Assembly: GCA_017163975.1 (NCBI GenBank)
Contig: JAFFSR010000084.1
Coordinates: 809,501-873,500, forward strand
Origin: Anastatus disparis
Taxonomy: Eukaryota > Arthropoda > Insecta > Hymenoptera > Eupelmidae
DNA: 64,000 nt
Direction of reading: 5' to 3'
Below the pieces are notes generated by a model. The model saw nothing but the letters and a program-made list of their open reading frames with translations, was not told the origin of the DNA and made no database searches. Shown one piece after another: positions 11,561-23,300 of this stretch (the stretch's first letter is position 1; the number at the start of each line of letters is the position of its first letter). The position numbers and the translations under genes are program-made.

Positions 11561-13197
11561 CAAATAAAATTAAACATTTGAAAATTAAATTTCAATAAAA
11601 TAAAAAGCTATGCAAATGAATGATTCTTTCTAATACTAAAAGTGGTGTATAAATCATGAATTGAATGAATAATATAAATCACTTAAAATCAAAATACTTG
11701 AGAAGAAGTGACAATATCGAATTATATATAATAAAACTCAAGAAAAATGCTAAGCAGCATAAAATATTAGAAATTTCGCTAAACAAATAATTTAAAACAA
11801 AATATATTCAAACTATCAAAATTAATAACGCATTGATCAAATGAACATCATAACAAAGGATTAAAATCGACAAGACATATCAGAGTATAAACGAGTAAAC
11901 AATAATACACACAGTAGTAACGCTGTATAAAGCTTAGAACGATCAAACTAAAAATAAATTTTTTTATTAATTTAAAACAAAATATAGATACATATACACA
12001 GTAGTAACTCCGTATAATATCTGCAATAATCAATTCATTAATAAATCATTTTTTAAAGGGTACCCCCCGTTAAGATAGTCAATTTTGCCCTGTCCCTGAA
12101 ATTTTTGTTTGACCTCGTAACTTTGTTTTGGATAAAAAAAATAGTTTTTGTCATATTTGCAGACCGCGACCTCCCTCTCCCTGTCCACAGCATGAAAAAA
12201 ATGACTTTTTAACTATTTTTTTTTCCTCCGTATCTAGTCAGTAAAAAAATCCCTAGAAAATCGTGCTTATAGCTTAAATAGTTACAAATCAGGTAGAATT
12301 TTTTCATAAAGATTTGATGATGCTATATAACCTAAAAGGATGAAAAAAAATTCAAACCCTTCCTATTTTCAGGGAAAATGCGGTACAGGACCAATTCTTG
12401 CAAAAAAACTTGTATTTTGTTTAAAATTACTTGCTTGAATTTTTCCAGATATTTCCTGTTGGTGCGCCATTGTTAAAAATGCAAAAAACTCATTTTTTCG
12501 ACGTTTTTGGCTGATTGTAGCTCATTTGCAGACTTTGTCTTATTATTCATATTATGAAATTGTATTCTAGAAGTTTATTTCTGAATTTAATTATGCAATC
12601 AAGCCAGAAAAATAAGATTTACAAATATCCGCATCATATTTTTGCACGAATCCACATTTTAGATTAGGTATTTAAACACTTCTTTTATGATTTTGTTGAT
12701 ATTTCACTACTTTATATGTGATAAAATCTTTTAAATATTATATTCCTTTAATAAAAGAAAATGTTTTGATAAATGAGTCATTTCACAGGTATAGCTACAT
12801 TAAGTACGGTCAAAATATCAGATTACATATGAGTTAATGAATTCATATTTTGTAAGTAAAACTTATCAATACAAAGATAATCATGATTTGATAATATGAA
12901 CCTTGACTTCGACATTTTTAACACTATGTAATCTAAATCTGCACTTAAGTCACACTTTTGCGAGAGCTATGTGGTCTATTTTTACACTGTGTAAAAAAAA
13001 TGTGAGCATGCGAGTACATTGAAATCTTGTTTACATGTCTCATATTAATATTACAATATTAAAAATATTCTTGTTAAAAAGCGCATATTATTTGGAATTA
13101 TTTTATGGCATTTGCAATCATTTTGAAGATCATAAATAAAGTTTGCATTTATGTCATGTATTGCATTATATTATCTTCATTGACATAGGTACTAATT
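11561..13197. other. Non-coding stretch, one possible repeat terminus
   Basis: No gene seen. At 12056-12100 there is an abrupt GC-richer block, GGGTACCCCCCGTTAAG, followed by sequence ~12100-12480 unlike its surroundings. It may be one end of a transposon, but no partner end was found in the window. Confidence 0.4.
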
Positions 13198-13323
13198 CAG
13201 TAATGTCACTCAAGTAACAATCGTTAGGCTGGAAGTTATAGTCTTTACTCAGTTCTTTGATATCTATCTATGTTCTTACTCTTCTTCCATAGGAAGAACA
13301 AGGATAGAATATTTGAGAACTGA

Positions 13324-13850
13324 CTAGGAGAGTATCACATCTCCGGATCACGGATTTTGCTCAAACTTTGTGATAAGTTACCAAATGTGAAAATATGAGA
13401 AATGAAAGCTGAGCTCAAATCCTTTCGAATTAGTAGTTATAGCATGTCAAAATATTATTTTTTCCCAAAGTTATAGCGTGATAAACATTAGACCCAATCT
13501 CAGCTTTTGTTATTAATTAATGTTTTAAAAAGAAAAATCAGATTCAATGTTTATCACGCTATAACTTTGAGATAAAGTGATATTTTGACATGCTTCAACT
13601 ACTAATTCGAAAGGATTTGAGCTCAGCTTTTATTTAAAAAAAGTTTCAAGCTTCTAGCTATCAATTCCAAAGAACTATATGCGTTCAAAAATCTAGTATT
13701 TCTTTTTGGTGACTTTCTTTAATTGACTATAATTAGGAAAATATTGAGCGTTGGTGTCTAAAATTCTGTTTCCTTCCATATTTTGACATTTGGAAACTTA
13801 TCACACAGTTTGAGTCAAATCCGTGATCCGGAGTTGTAATACTCTCCTAG
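13324..13850. mobile_element. Hairpin MITE, 527 bp, 3-bp target duplication TGA
   Basis: Terminal inverted repeats CTAGGAGAGTAT...ATACTCTCCTAG, with further internal self-complementarity such as TTATAGCGTGATAAACATT near 13472 and its complement near 13540. It is flanked by TGA at 13321-13323 and 13851-13853. The other arm of the enclosing palindrome (near 18440) has the uninterrupted site with a single TGA. A 3-bp TNA duplication fits PIF/Harbinger-type elements; the assignment is tentative. Confidence 0.75.
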
Positions 13851-13973
13851 TGAGTAACAACTACAACTTCTAGCCTTAGACTTGAGTTGGGTCTATGATT
13901 TCGAGCCATAAAAAAACATTATGGCCCGAATTCATAGTCGTGTCTTGTGTATTAAGTATGACTTAAAACTTAA

Positions 13974-14363
13974 GAGGACGCTGGATCTCTCTATCCTTTT
14001 CTAATTGAAAAATGTAAATTTTTGGGAAAACTAGTTATTATTGATAGAAATTAAGGGTTGTCCGCAACTTCTATAGCGAAAAACAATATTTTGTCTGATG
14101 AGAGCAAATTAATTTTGTTGCTTTTTTTTCAAGTAAAGTTTGACATATTTAAATAACGTATTCTCTAGCCTAATTTAGGATTTTGTAAGTATGTCAAACT
14201 TTACTTGAAAAAAAAGCAACAAAATTAATTTGCTCTCATCAGACAAAATATTGTTTTTCACTATAGAAGTTGCGGACAACCCTTACTTTCTATCAATAAT
14301 AACTAGTTTTCCCAAAAATTTACATTTTTCAATTAGAAAAGGATAGAGAGATACAGCGTCCCC
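13974..14363. mobile_element. TTAA-target MITE, 390 bp
   Basis: Flanked by TTAA at 13970-13973 and 14364-14367. The ends are GAGGACGCTGGATC and GATACAGCGTCCCC. The interior is a long hairpin, for example TTGTCCGCAACTTCTATAG near 14054 and its complement near 14262. The matching site in the other palindrome arm (~18312) has a single TTAA. TTAA duplication is characteristic of piggyBac-type transposition. Confidence 0.8.
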
Positions 14364-14999
14364 TTAAGTTTCGTTACTTGAGTATCAGCTGTTACTTCAA
14401 TTGAGTGCTACATGAAGAGGTTATCACAGTTAGTTATAAAACAAAATCACATAAATAAGATAGTCGTCGGTAAGGATGCAGCACTCAATCGAAGTAACCG
14501 CTGATACTCAAGTAACGATACTTAATTTTTAAGTCATACTTAATAATCAAGACACGACTATGAATTCGGGCCTAAGTTTGGGCCGAAGAAAAGTAACAAA
14601 TAAAATATTTTGTAAATAGAATAACGAATATTAGTATTGAAACAGTATTATGAATATTATTATAAAAAATAAAATCCTATATTTATTAATTTTATATATT
14701 AGGTAAGGATTTATTTCTAACGAAATTGTAGTTTAAGACGATAATATTATTTTATGTGCTATATTACAATATTATAGTAACATTTATAATAAAAATTGAT
14801 TCGATATTAAATGGTTCGTTACAACTATTATTGTTGTAGATGTTTAGGAAGATCTTTCGATAAAACATTAGGGCAAAATATTCGAATTATAATTTGTCTA
14901 TGATTAAGATAATAAATCCAAAACCTTTGATAATATATAGGGCTATTAAACGCTAGAAAAAGAACAGGAAAAGATATAAAAAATACATTGATTCTATAT

Positions 15000-15023
15000 C
15001 TATATATATATATATATATATAT
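15000..15023. repeat. (TA)n microsatellite
   Basis: TA tract immediately left of the fold-back element. The same tract continues at 16325-16344 and 17620-17671, so several elements landed in one TA array. Confidence 0.85.
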
Positions 15024-16324
15024 GGGACGTTTCACGTCAACTCACCTGACAAAAAAATAGAATTCGTCAAAAATCTGTGAAAATGTTCTATTTGATACCC
15101 AAAGTATACAACAAAAATTTTAGAGGTCCAGGTCAAAGGGGTCAGGATTTAAACGTGATGGAATTTTTCGAATTTTCCAAATTTTTTGCTAAATAAATAT
15201 TTTAATGAATTTTTTCCTCAAAAACTATCAATTTTTCGTTAAAACTTAATAAAATACTTTTCCTTGGAAATTAGATGTAGAATTTACCTGAATTTTTGCG
15301 AATTATAATATACTGATTTTTATGCTTACTTGATCGATTTAAACATACTATTTAGTATATCTAAAAATCGAGCAGGTTAAATTGGCTTTTCAAAGTCTTA
15401 TTTTTTTTGTTTTCTTATGAGGAAAAAATATACGAAGCCTCCAGTTGGGCAGCCTTCTCAAAGTTACTTAATTGTGCAAAAAAGTCTGAATAAATCGTTA
15501 TTTTGGATCAATGATGAGATTCGTGATTTTTTTTCTGAAAAAGTATTGATTTTTGGGACAAATGTATGAAAATCTTTTTTATTGGAAATTGTACGTAAAA
15601 TGTATGTAAATTTTTGCGAACCATTATTTGCTAAACATCACAAATTATAAATGAAATTTTGAAATTTTAAAATTTATTTTTTATTAAATTTTTAGTATAT
15701 ATGGTTCATAGTGTCTTAAATTACAATTTGTAAAAATATGTTTATATTCTACACATGATTTCCAATAAAAAACATTTTTATACATTTGTCCCAAAAATCA
15801 ATACTTTTTCAGAAAAAAAATCACGAATCTCATCATCGATCCAAAATAACGATTTTTTCAGACATTTTTGCACAATTAAGTAACTTTGAGAAGGCTGCCC
15901 AACTGGAGGCTTCGTATATTTTTTCCTCATAAAAAAACAAAAAAAATAAGACTTTAAAAAGCCAATTTAACCTGCTCGATTTTTAGATATACTAAATAGT
16001 ATGTTTAAATCGATCAAGTAAGCATAAAAAAACAGTATATTATAATTCGCAAAAATTCAGGTGAATTCTACATCTAATTTCCAAGGAAAAGTATTCTATT
16101 AAGTTTTAACGAAAAATTGATAGTTTTTGAGGAAAAAATTCATTAAAATATTTATTCAGTAAAAAATTTGGAAAATTCGAAAAATTCCATCACGTTTAAA
16201 TCCTGACCCCTTTGACCTGGACCTCTAAAATTTTTGTTGTATATTTTGGGTATCAAATAGAACATTTTCACAGATTTTTGACGAATTCTTTTTTTTTGTT
16301 AGGTGAGTTGACGTGAAACGTCCC
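15024..16324. mobile_element. 1.3-kb fold-back element in a TA tract
   Basis: Near-perfect palindrome with arms 15024-~15620 and ~15727-16324. Ends are GGGACGTTTCACGTCAACTC and the complement, flanked by TA repeats on both sides. It has no open frame of substance and a loop of only ~100 bases. The TA flanks suggest a Tc1/mariner-type or other TA-targeting family, but no transposase is present. Confidence 0.8.
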
Positions 16325-16344
16325 ATATATATATATATATATAT

Positions 16345-17617
16345 TGCGACGCTTGAATTTCGCGCACGCTTAGACTGCGTGGTGCTCGGCCGCCAGCAGC
16401 AAGTACGGGCACTGAGCCACTACGAAGCGTTGCTCCTACAACAGGAAAAACAAGCCTCTATGCATATAAGAGCCGTCACTGGCTCTCCCGAAAGATTCCT
16501 TACCTGACCGCCCATCTGTTAGCATGTATTAGGGGGAGGACTTTGCATGCTACAGTTGGTCTTCCTATTATTCCTTTGACTCTCTCGAAGTTTACGTAGA
16601 GTCAAGTTCCTGTACCTTATCCTCGTGCACTAGAAGATTACTTTGCACGATTTTCTGCCTCTCTGTTGGAGTTGTACATAGAGAGATCCTTTCATTGTAT
16701 ATTTCCCCCTCCACTCCCTTGGAGACTACATAGAGTGGGGATGCTTCACCGACTGTATACTAGGAGTATACTTTGTACAGTCTCTCTTTAATGTCGTGCA
16801 TTAGGAGGTATACTTTGCACGACGTTCTGTCCACCTTTCAGCCACCAACCCGCCGCTTCGCCCGTATAAGTCGTGTTATACCTACCGTCGGTACGGTAGT
16901 TTTCGCCGCTAATTACCGCAGGTAATTATTCAATTATAATTATTAATTTCGGTTTGTCTTAACGTTTTGCTTAATTACAGATGGCTTCTGAACAACACGC
17001 GCCACCTACATGCAGCTAAGAGAACTAAAGACTTTCTTTGTTTATTTCTTCACGGTATAAGTTACCAGTTTATTTTATTTATAAAAAGAGATTTATTTAC
17101 TTTTGTTTAATAAAAATCAATTAGTTTATTTATGTTTGCCTTTCTTAAATACTGCCGGCGTTGTAATGATTATTGTAGGCCTTAAGCTATCGCTTCCTTT
17201 ACTAACTTTTGAATAGATCTTTAAAAGAATACTCATGAAAATAATAATTGATGATAATTATTTACCAGTTTCCGCAGCAACCATCCTGCTTCCACCATAT
17301 CGTTTGCCATTTAAGTAAGGTAGGCTTAGCTTTGTTTCTTTTCTAAGTTCATTAAGATTATAAATTTATTTATTATTTATTATTATTAAATTTAATGCAT
17401 GCGTATATCTTTGCACTTTACTATTAAACTACCTGAGTATTTAATTCTTTCTCTTTTTTTTATTATTATTATTGAAAGTAAGGTTAGGTTAATTTTAGTT
17501 ATTAAGTTTGAACTTTGGCTTCCGCGAACCACCGAGAATCATTGAGAATCAACCCCTCTAAAAGTCTGATAGTCACGGTATCAACGAGTTCATCCGTGGA
17601 CAAGAAGCCAAACGTTG

Positions 17618-17619
<2 letters not shown>
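16345..17619 (+). mobile_element. Solo LTR 1 (1,275 bp), hairpin-rich
   Basis: Begins TGCGACGC and ends AACGTTGCA, inside a TA tract (ATAT on both sides). It contains CATATAAGAGCCG (16463-16475, TATA-like), an array of seven small hairpins (16520-16823), an intron-like GCAGGTAATT...AATTACAGATGG span (~16917-16984), AATAAA at 17109-17114 and AAGGTTAGGTTAATT near 17480. Base composition is much less AT-rich than its surroundings. Ends and layout match the LTR at 56491-57987, whose 4-bp duplication supports LTR identity. No internal retroelement sequence adjoins it, so it is a solo LTR. Family not identified; the LTR is long. Confidence 0.7.
16520..16823 (+). other. Array of seven hairpins with two conserved loop types
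   Basis: Stems (left/right): 16520-16526/16546-16552, 16577-16584/16598-16605, 16623-16629/16644-16650, 16659-16664/16680-16685, 16711-16716/16733-16738, 16751-16757/16776-16782, 16793-16800/16816-16823. Each pairs without mismatch over 6-8 bases. Stems 1, 3, 6 and 7 enclose a TAGRAG...ACTTT-type loop. Stems 2, 4 and 5 enclose a YTYGRAG...TACRT-type loop. Stem sequences differ while loops stay alike, as expected for a selected RNA or DNA structure. Confidence 0.75.

Positions 17620-17671
<52 letters not shown>
17620..17671. repeat. (TA)n microsatellite
   Basis: Continuation of the TA tract on the right side of solo LTR 1. It is followed at 17680-17720 by a short GTTGTTCCTAGCAACAAC hairpin. 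Confidence 0.9.
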
Positions 17672-17677
<6 letters not shown>

Positions 17678-18558
17678 GAGAAATAAACGCGTTGTTCCTA
17701 GCAACAACTCGCTATTCCCCATATATATAGATATAGAAGTAATGTATTTCTTAGATCTGTTTTTGTTCTTTTTCTAGCGTGTAATAGCCCTATATATTAT
17801 CAAAGGTTTTAGACTTATTATCTCAACCATATACAAATTATAATTCGAATATTTTGCCCTGATGTTTTATCGAAAGATCTTCTTAAACATCTACAGTAAT
17901 AATTATAACGAACCATTTGATATCGAATCAATTTTTATTATACAATGTTATTCTAATATTGTAATATAGCCCATGAAATAATATTATCTTTTTCAACTAC
18001 AATTTCGTTAAAAATAAATCCTTACCCAATATATAAAATTAATAAATATAGGATTTGATTTTCTATAATAATATTCGTAATACTGTTTCAATATTAATAT
18101 TTGTTATTCTATTTATAAATTATTTCACATGTTACTTTTCTTTGGCCCGAACTTAGGCCCCACGTTACTTGAGTATCAGCTGTTACTTCAATTGAGTGTT
18201 ACATCCTTACCGACGACTATCTCATTTGTGTGATTTTGTTTTATAACTAACTGTGATAACCTCTTCATGTAGCACTCAATTTAAGTAACAGCTGATACTC
18301 AGGTAACGAAACTTAAGATTTAAGTCATACTCAATACTCAAAACACGACTATGAATTCGGGGTATAATGTTTTTTTATGGCTCAAAATCATAGACCCAAC
18401 TCAAGTCTAAGACTAGAAGTTGTAGTTGTTACTCAGTACTCAAATATTCTATCCTTGTTCTTCTTATGAAAAAAGAGTAAGAACATAGATAGATATCTGA
18501 AAACTGAGTAAAGACTATAACTTCCAGCCTAACGATTGTTACTTGAGTTACGTTACTG

Positions 18559-18960
18559 GATAGGTATATGCTTTATGATTTTATGGTTTATGAGTTTATA
18601 GATTATAGGTTTACGGTTTATGGGTATATGGTTTATGGGTTTATAGTTTATGGGGTTATGGTTTAGGGGGTTATGGTTTATTGTTTTATGGTTTATGGGT
18701 TTATGGCATATAAGTTTATGGTTTATATGTTTATAGTTCATAGGATTATGGTTTATTAGATTTTGGTTTACGGAATTATAGTTTATGAAATTATGGTCTA
18801 CGGGTTTATGGTTTGTAGGTTTATGGGTTCATGGTTTATGATTTTATAATGAATAAGTTCATAGTTTCTGGTTTACGGATTATGGTTTTATGGTTTATGG
18901 GTAAATGGTTTATGGATTAATGGTTTATAAATTCATGATAATATTAAAAATACTTATGTC
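18559..18960. repeat. GT-rich minisatellite, left block
   Basis: Degenerate tandem copies of a ~15-bp unit close to TTTATGGTTTATGGG. It is the left part of the array that resumes at 20366. Frames on either strand read as simple repeats (for example NHKPINHK) and are not genes. Confidence 0.9.
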
Positions 18961-19211
18961 GACTGAATAATAAATAAGATGACAAATGTTTCCATCGGTC
19001 TTACAGTCAATTTAAAATCTATATAATAAAGTAATAAAATTAATATGGACAGTCAGACTGCCCTTGTTTATAATCACCCCCGTAGAATAACCTAAAATAA
19101 AAACTTAAAAATTAACTGGAAAGAAACCTGAAAATAAATAAAATTAGTAAAGCACAATATAACTGTTCCCCACCACCAAAAAACCTTTCTTTGATTGTGA
19201 TCTTCAAAAAT

Positions 19212-19251
19212 GTCCAACGTTTCGAGCACGCTACTGCTCAACCTCAAGGAC
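19212..19251 (-). ncRNA. Hammerhead-ribozyme-like motif, left terminal repeat
   Basis: On the minus strand: GTCC, TTGAGGT, a GAGCA/TGCTC stem with a six-base loop, GAAACGTT and GGAC. This is the layout of the minimal hammerhead motifs described in Penelope-like terminal repeats (stem I GTCC/GGAC, self-complementary ACGT for stem III). The expected C at the start of the CTGANGA core is T here, and the GA before stem II reads GT, so activity is doubtful. Confidence 0.45.
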
Positions 19252-19369
19252 TGAACTCCTCTCGCCGCACTACTCCCAATTTATACCTAAAAAATTATTT
19301 GAATATCCCCTCCACCATCAAAAACACCAATATAATAAGTTATCACATATAGATTTCAGATAAGAAAAT

Positions 19370-20044
19370 TTGAATATTGTTAGAAAGGCTTTTGTTAGTA
19401 ATAGTTATCCAATCGAATTTGTTAATAGAATGATTGAGAATAGTGTGAATGAAATTTATAATAGTAATTTAAAAAAGAAAATTGATGTAGAAACTAGAAG
19501 CTTGTATTTTGTTTTACTGTATGTTAGAGGTTTGTCAGAAAGAATTAGAAATAAATTCAAAAAACATAAAATTCAAGTTTTCTTTAGAAATAATAATAAT
19601 TTAGGTAGGTTTTTTAATAATTGTAAAGATAAGGATGAAAAGGATGAAAAATCGGGAGTCCTTTACAAGATCCATTGTAATAATTGTGATAAATATTATA
19701 TTGGATAGACAAGTAGATATTTAAAGAAACGAATTTATAAACATAAATATAGTTTGAGAAGTCCAAATGTTGTGTCGGGTTTGAAGCAACATTGTTTGAA
19801 TTCCGTTCATTCTTTTGATTTTGTGAATGTTGAAATTTTAGAAAATAATATTGAAAATAAATTTAAAAGGGAGAGTTTTAAGAATATTCACATTTTTCAG
19901 AATAAAAATAATGTAAATTTAATGTTAGAATCAAGTAAATTAAATAGTATTTCTCATCCTTTTCTAATATACTATAGAATGAAAGTGGTGGAGGTATATC
20001 AACTTATATTGGTGTTTCTGATGGTGGAGGGGATATTCAAATAA
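19370..20044 (+). pseudogene. Penelope RT C-terminus and GIY-YIG endonuclease
   Basis: One frame of about 225 codons with one stop. The first part, with VRGLSERIRNKFKKHKIQVF, matches the linker that follows the reverse transcriptase in Penelope-like elements. GVLYKIHCNNCDKYYIG, then TSRYLKKRIYKH, is the GIY-YIG nuclease core with its Cys pair and the Arg of the second motif. The stop (TAG at about 19706) falls where relatives have the Gln of YIGQT, a single-base change. Known for the family: the nuclease nicks DNA for target-primed reverse transcription. The palm of the reverse transcriptase is absent, so the copy is inactive. Confidence 0.85.
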
Positions 20045-20087
20045 TTTTTTAGGTATAAAATGAGAGTCGTGTGGCGAGAAGAGTTCA

Positions 20088-20127
20088 GTCCTTGAGGATG
20101 AGCAGCAGCGTGCTCGAAACGTTGGAC
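20088..20127 (+). ncRNA. Hammerhead-ribozyme-like motif, right terminal repeat
   Basis: Same arrangement on the plus strand: GTCC, TTGAGGA, an extra T, stem GAGCA/TGCTC, GAAACGTT, GGAC. Only the first core base (C to T) departs from the CTGANGA consensus. Its presence in both inverted terminal repeats supports a Penelope origin. Confidence 0.5.
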
Positions 20128-20365
20128 ATTTTTGAAGATCACAATCGAAGAAAAGTTTTTTGGTGGTGGGGGGCAGTCAGATTGTGCGCTACTAATTTTA
20201 TTTATTTTCAGGTTTCTTTCAGTTAATTTTTAAGTTTTTATTTCAGGTTATCCTACGATGTGATTATTAACAAGGGCAGTCTGACTGTCCATATTTATTT
20301 TATTATTTTGTTATAGAGATTTTAAATTGACTGTAAGACCGATGGAAATATTTGTCATCTTATAA

Positions 20366-23300
20366 ATTTATGGTTTATGAATTTATGGGTTGTGGTTTAT
20401 GAGTTTATGGTTTATGGTCAATGGTTTATAGGTAAATGGTTTATGATTTTATGGTTTATGAGTTTAAAGATTATAGGTTCATAGTATTTGGGTAAATGGT
20501 TTATGGGTTTATAGTTTACTAATTTATGGTTAATGGGTTTATAGTTTACTAATTTATGGTTTATGGGTTTATAGTTTACTAATTTATGGTTTATGGGTTT
20601 ATAGTTTACTAATTTATGGTTTATGGGTTTATAGTTTACTAATTTATGGTTTATGGGTTTATAGTTTACTAATTTATGGTTTTTGGGTTTATAGTTTACT
20701 AATTTATGGTTTATGGGTTTATGGTCTATAGGTTCATAGGTTTATGGTTCATGGGTTTATGGTTTATGAGCTTATGGTTCATGGGTTTATGGTTCATGGG
20801 TTTATGGTTCATAGTTTAGGAGCGTATGGTTTATGGGCTTATGATTTATGGGTTTTTAGTTTATAGGTTTATAGGTTAATGGGTTTATAACTTATGGATT
20901 TATGGTTTATGGATTCATGATTTGTGGTTTATGGATTTATAGTTAATGGATTTATGGTTCATGGGCTTAAAGTTTGTAGTTTATTGATGTATGGGCAATG
21001 GGTTTATGGTTAATGAGTTTATGGATTATGAGTTTATAGTTTATGGGTTTATGGATTATGAGATTATGATTTACGGGTTTATAATTAATGGGTTTATAAT
21101 ATAATGGGTTATTGGTTTATTGTTTATAGTTCATGGGTTTATAGTTTATGTTTTATGGATTTATGGGTTTAAGGATATATGGGTGTATGGCTTGATGGGT
21201 TAATAAGTTCATGGTTAATGGGTATATAATATATGGGTTCATGGTTTATGGTTAATGGGTCTATGGTTTATGGGTTTATACTTTATAAATTTATAGTTTA
21301 TGGGTTATGGTTTATGGGTTGATAGTTTAGGGGTTTATGGTTTATGGTTTATGAATAATGGGTTTATGGTTTACAATTTCATAGTTTATGGGTTTATAGA
21401 TTATGGATTCAGGGTTTATGGGTATATGGTTAATGGGTTCATAGCTTATGATTTTATGGTTTATGGGTTTATGGTTTGTGGTTTATGGATTAATTGTTTA
21501 TAGGTTTCTTGTTCATGGGTTTATAGTTTGTGGTTTATGGATTGATTGTTTATGGGTTTTTTGTTCATGGGTTTAGGGTTTATGGTTCATAATTATATGG
21601 TTTATGGGTTTATAGATTATGGGTTAGTGGTTTATGGGTACATGGTTTATGGTGAATGAATTCATGGTTTATAGGTTTATGGATTTATAGCTTATAAGTT
21701 TATGATTTATCGGTTAATAGTTTTATGGTTTATGGATTTATGGTTTATGGGTTTATGGTTTATTGGGTAATGGTTTATGGGTTTATGGTTTATTGGGTAA
21801 TGGTTTATGGGTTTATGGTTCATGAGTTTATGATTTATGGTGTATTGGTATATCGGTTTATGGGTAAATAGGTTTATGTGTTTATTGTTTCTGGTTTAAT
21901 GGATGATATGTTAATGATTCATGGATGTATTGTTTTTATGTTTATAGGTTTAAAGTTGAGGAGTTCATGGTCTATGGGTTTATGGTTTTTTAGTTTTTGG
22001 CTAATGGGTTTTTAATTTATGGGTCTATGGGTACATGGTTTATAATTTTATGAATAATGAGTTTATAGTCTACGGTTTATGGTTTATAAGTTTACTATTT
22101 ATGGGTAAATAGTTTATGAATTTCTGGTTTATGAATTTATGGATTATGGGCTTATGGTTCGTGGTTTATGGATTTATGGTTAACGGGTTTATGATTTATG
22201 GTTAGTTGATTTATGGTTCATTGGTTCATGGTTCATGGGTTTATGGTTCATGGATATATGGTTTATGGGTTTATGGTCAATGGGTTCATAATGTTTGATT
22301 TAAAAGTTCATAAGTTTATGATTTATGTCTTCATGGTTTGTGGTTAACGGGTTTACGATTTATGGTTTATGGTTTATAAGTTTATGGATTATTAGTTTAT
22401 GGTTAATAAGTTAATGGTTCATGGATTTATGGTTCATTCGCTCATAGTCAATGGGTTTTTAGTTTATGGGTAAAAGGTTCATAAGTTCATGATTCATGTT
22501 TTCATGGTTGTAGTATATCAGTTTACGATTCATGGTTTATGGTGTATAAGTTTATGATGTATAAGTTTTTGGTTTATAAGTTTATATTTTATGGGTTTAT
22601 GGTTTATGGGTGTATGGATTTATAGTTTATGATGTCATGGTTTTTGGGTTCATAGTTTATGGTTTATGGGTTTATGGTTTATGGGTTTATGGTTGATTGG
22701 TATATGGTTTATGGTTCATAGGTTGATTATTTATGTTGTATGGATATATGGGTTCATGGTTCTATGGGTATATGGGTTTATGAGTTTATGAACTTATGGT
22801 TTATGGGTTTATAGTTCATGGGTTTCTGGTTACTGGGTTTATTGTTTATGAGTTATCGGTTTATTAATTATAGATTCATTGTTTGTGGGTTTATGTGTTG
22901 TGGTTCATGGATTTATGGGTTTATGATTAATGATTTATGAATGCATGTTCTAGGTATTCATAGATTATGGGTTATGATCCGTGGGTTTATGATTTGAGGG
23001 TTTATGGCTCACGGGTATATGGTTTATGGGTTTATGGCTTTATGGTTCATAGGTCTATAGGTTTATGGTTTATAGGGTCATAGGTGTACGGGTTTATAGT
23101 ATATGGGTTTATGGTTAATAGGTTTATGGTTAATAGGTTTATAGTCTATGAGTTTATAGTTTATGAGTTTATAGTTAATGGATTTATCGTTCATGGGATG
23201 ATGGTTTATGGTTTATAGATTCATCGTTGATGAGTTTATGGTTTGTAGTTTATGGATGTATGGGCAATGGGTTCATAGATTATGGGTTTATGGTTAATGG

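Larger units (their letters stand above)
13198..18558. repeat. Large inverted repeat with nested insertions
   Basis: Left arm 13198-15022 and right arm 17721-18558 are reverse complements once two MITEs (13324-13850, 13974-14363) are removed from the left arm. Outer edges share ACTCAAGTAACAATCGTTAG; inner edges share CCTATATATTATCAAAGG. Inside each arm is a smaller palindrome with the ends CTTGAGTATCAGC / GCTGATACTCAAG. The space between the arms is filled by a TA tract carrying a fold-back element and a solo LTR. Confidence 0.85.
18975..20365 (+). mobile_element. Penelope-like element remnant with inverted terminal repeats
   Basis: Ends 18975-19335 and ~20020-20365 are inverted repeats (for example ATGACAAATGTTTCCATCGG at 18979 and its complement at the right end). 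Between them lies the C-terminal part of a Penelope polyprotein. Each terminal repeat holds a hammerhead-like motif (19212-19251 minus, 20088-20127 plus). The element lies inside the GT-rich minisatellite. Most of the reverse transcriptase is missing, as expected for 5' truncation. Confidence 0.8.

Noticed and set aside
17470..17500. Telomeric TTAGG array
   Set aside because: Only one or two AGGTTAGG units, present at the same place in both solo LTRs, so part of the LTR and not a telomere.
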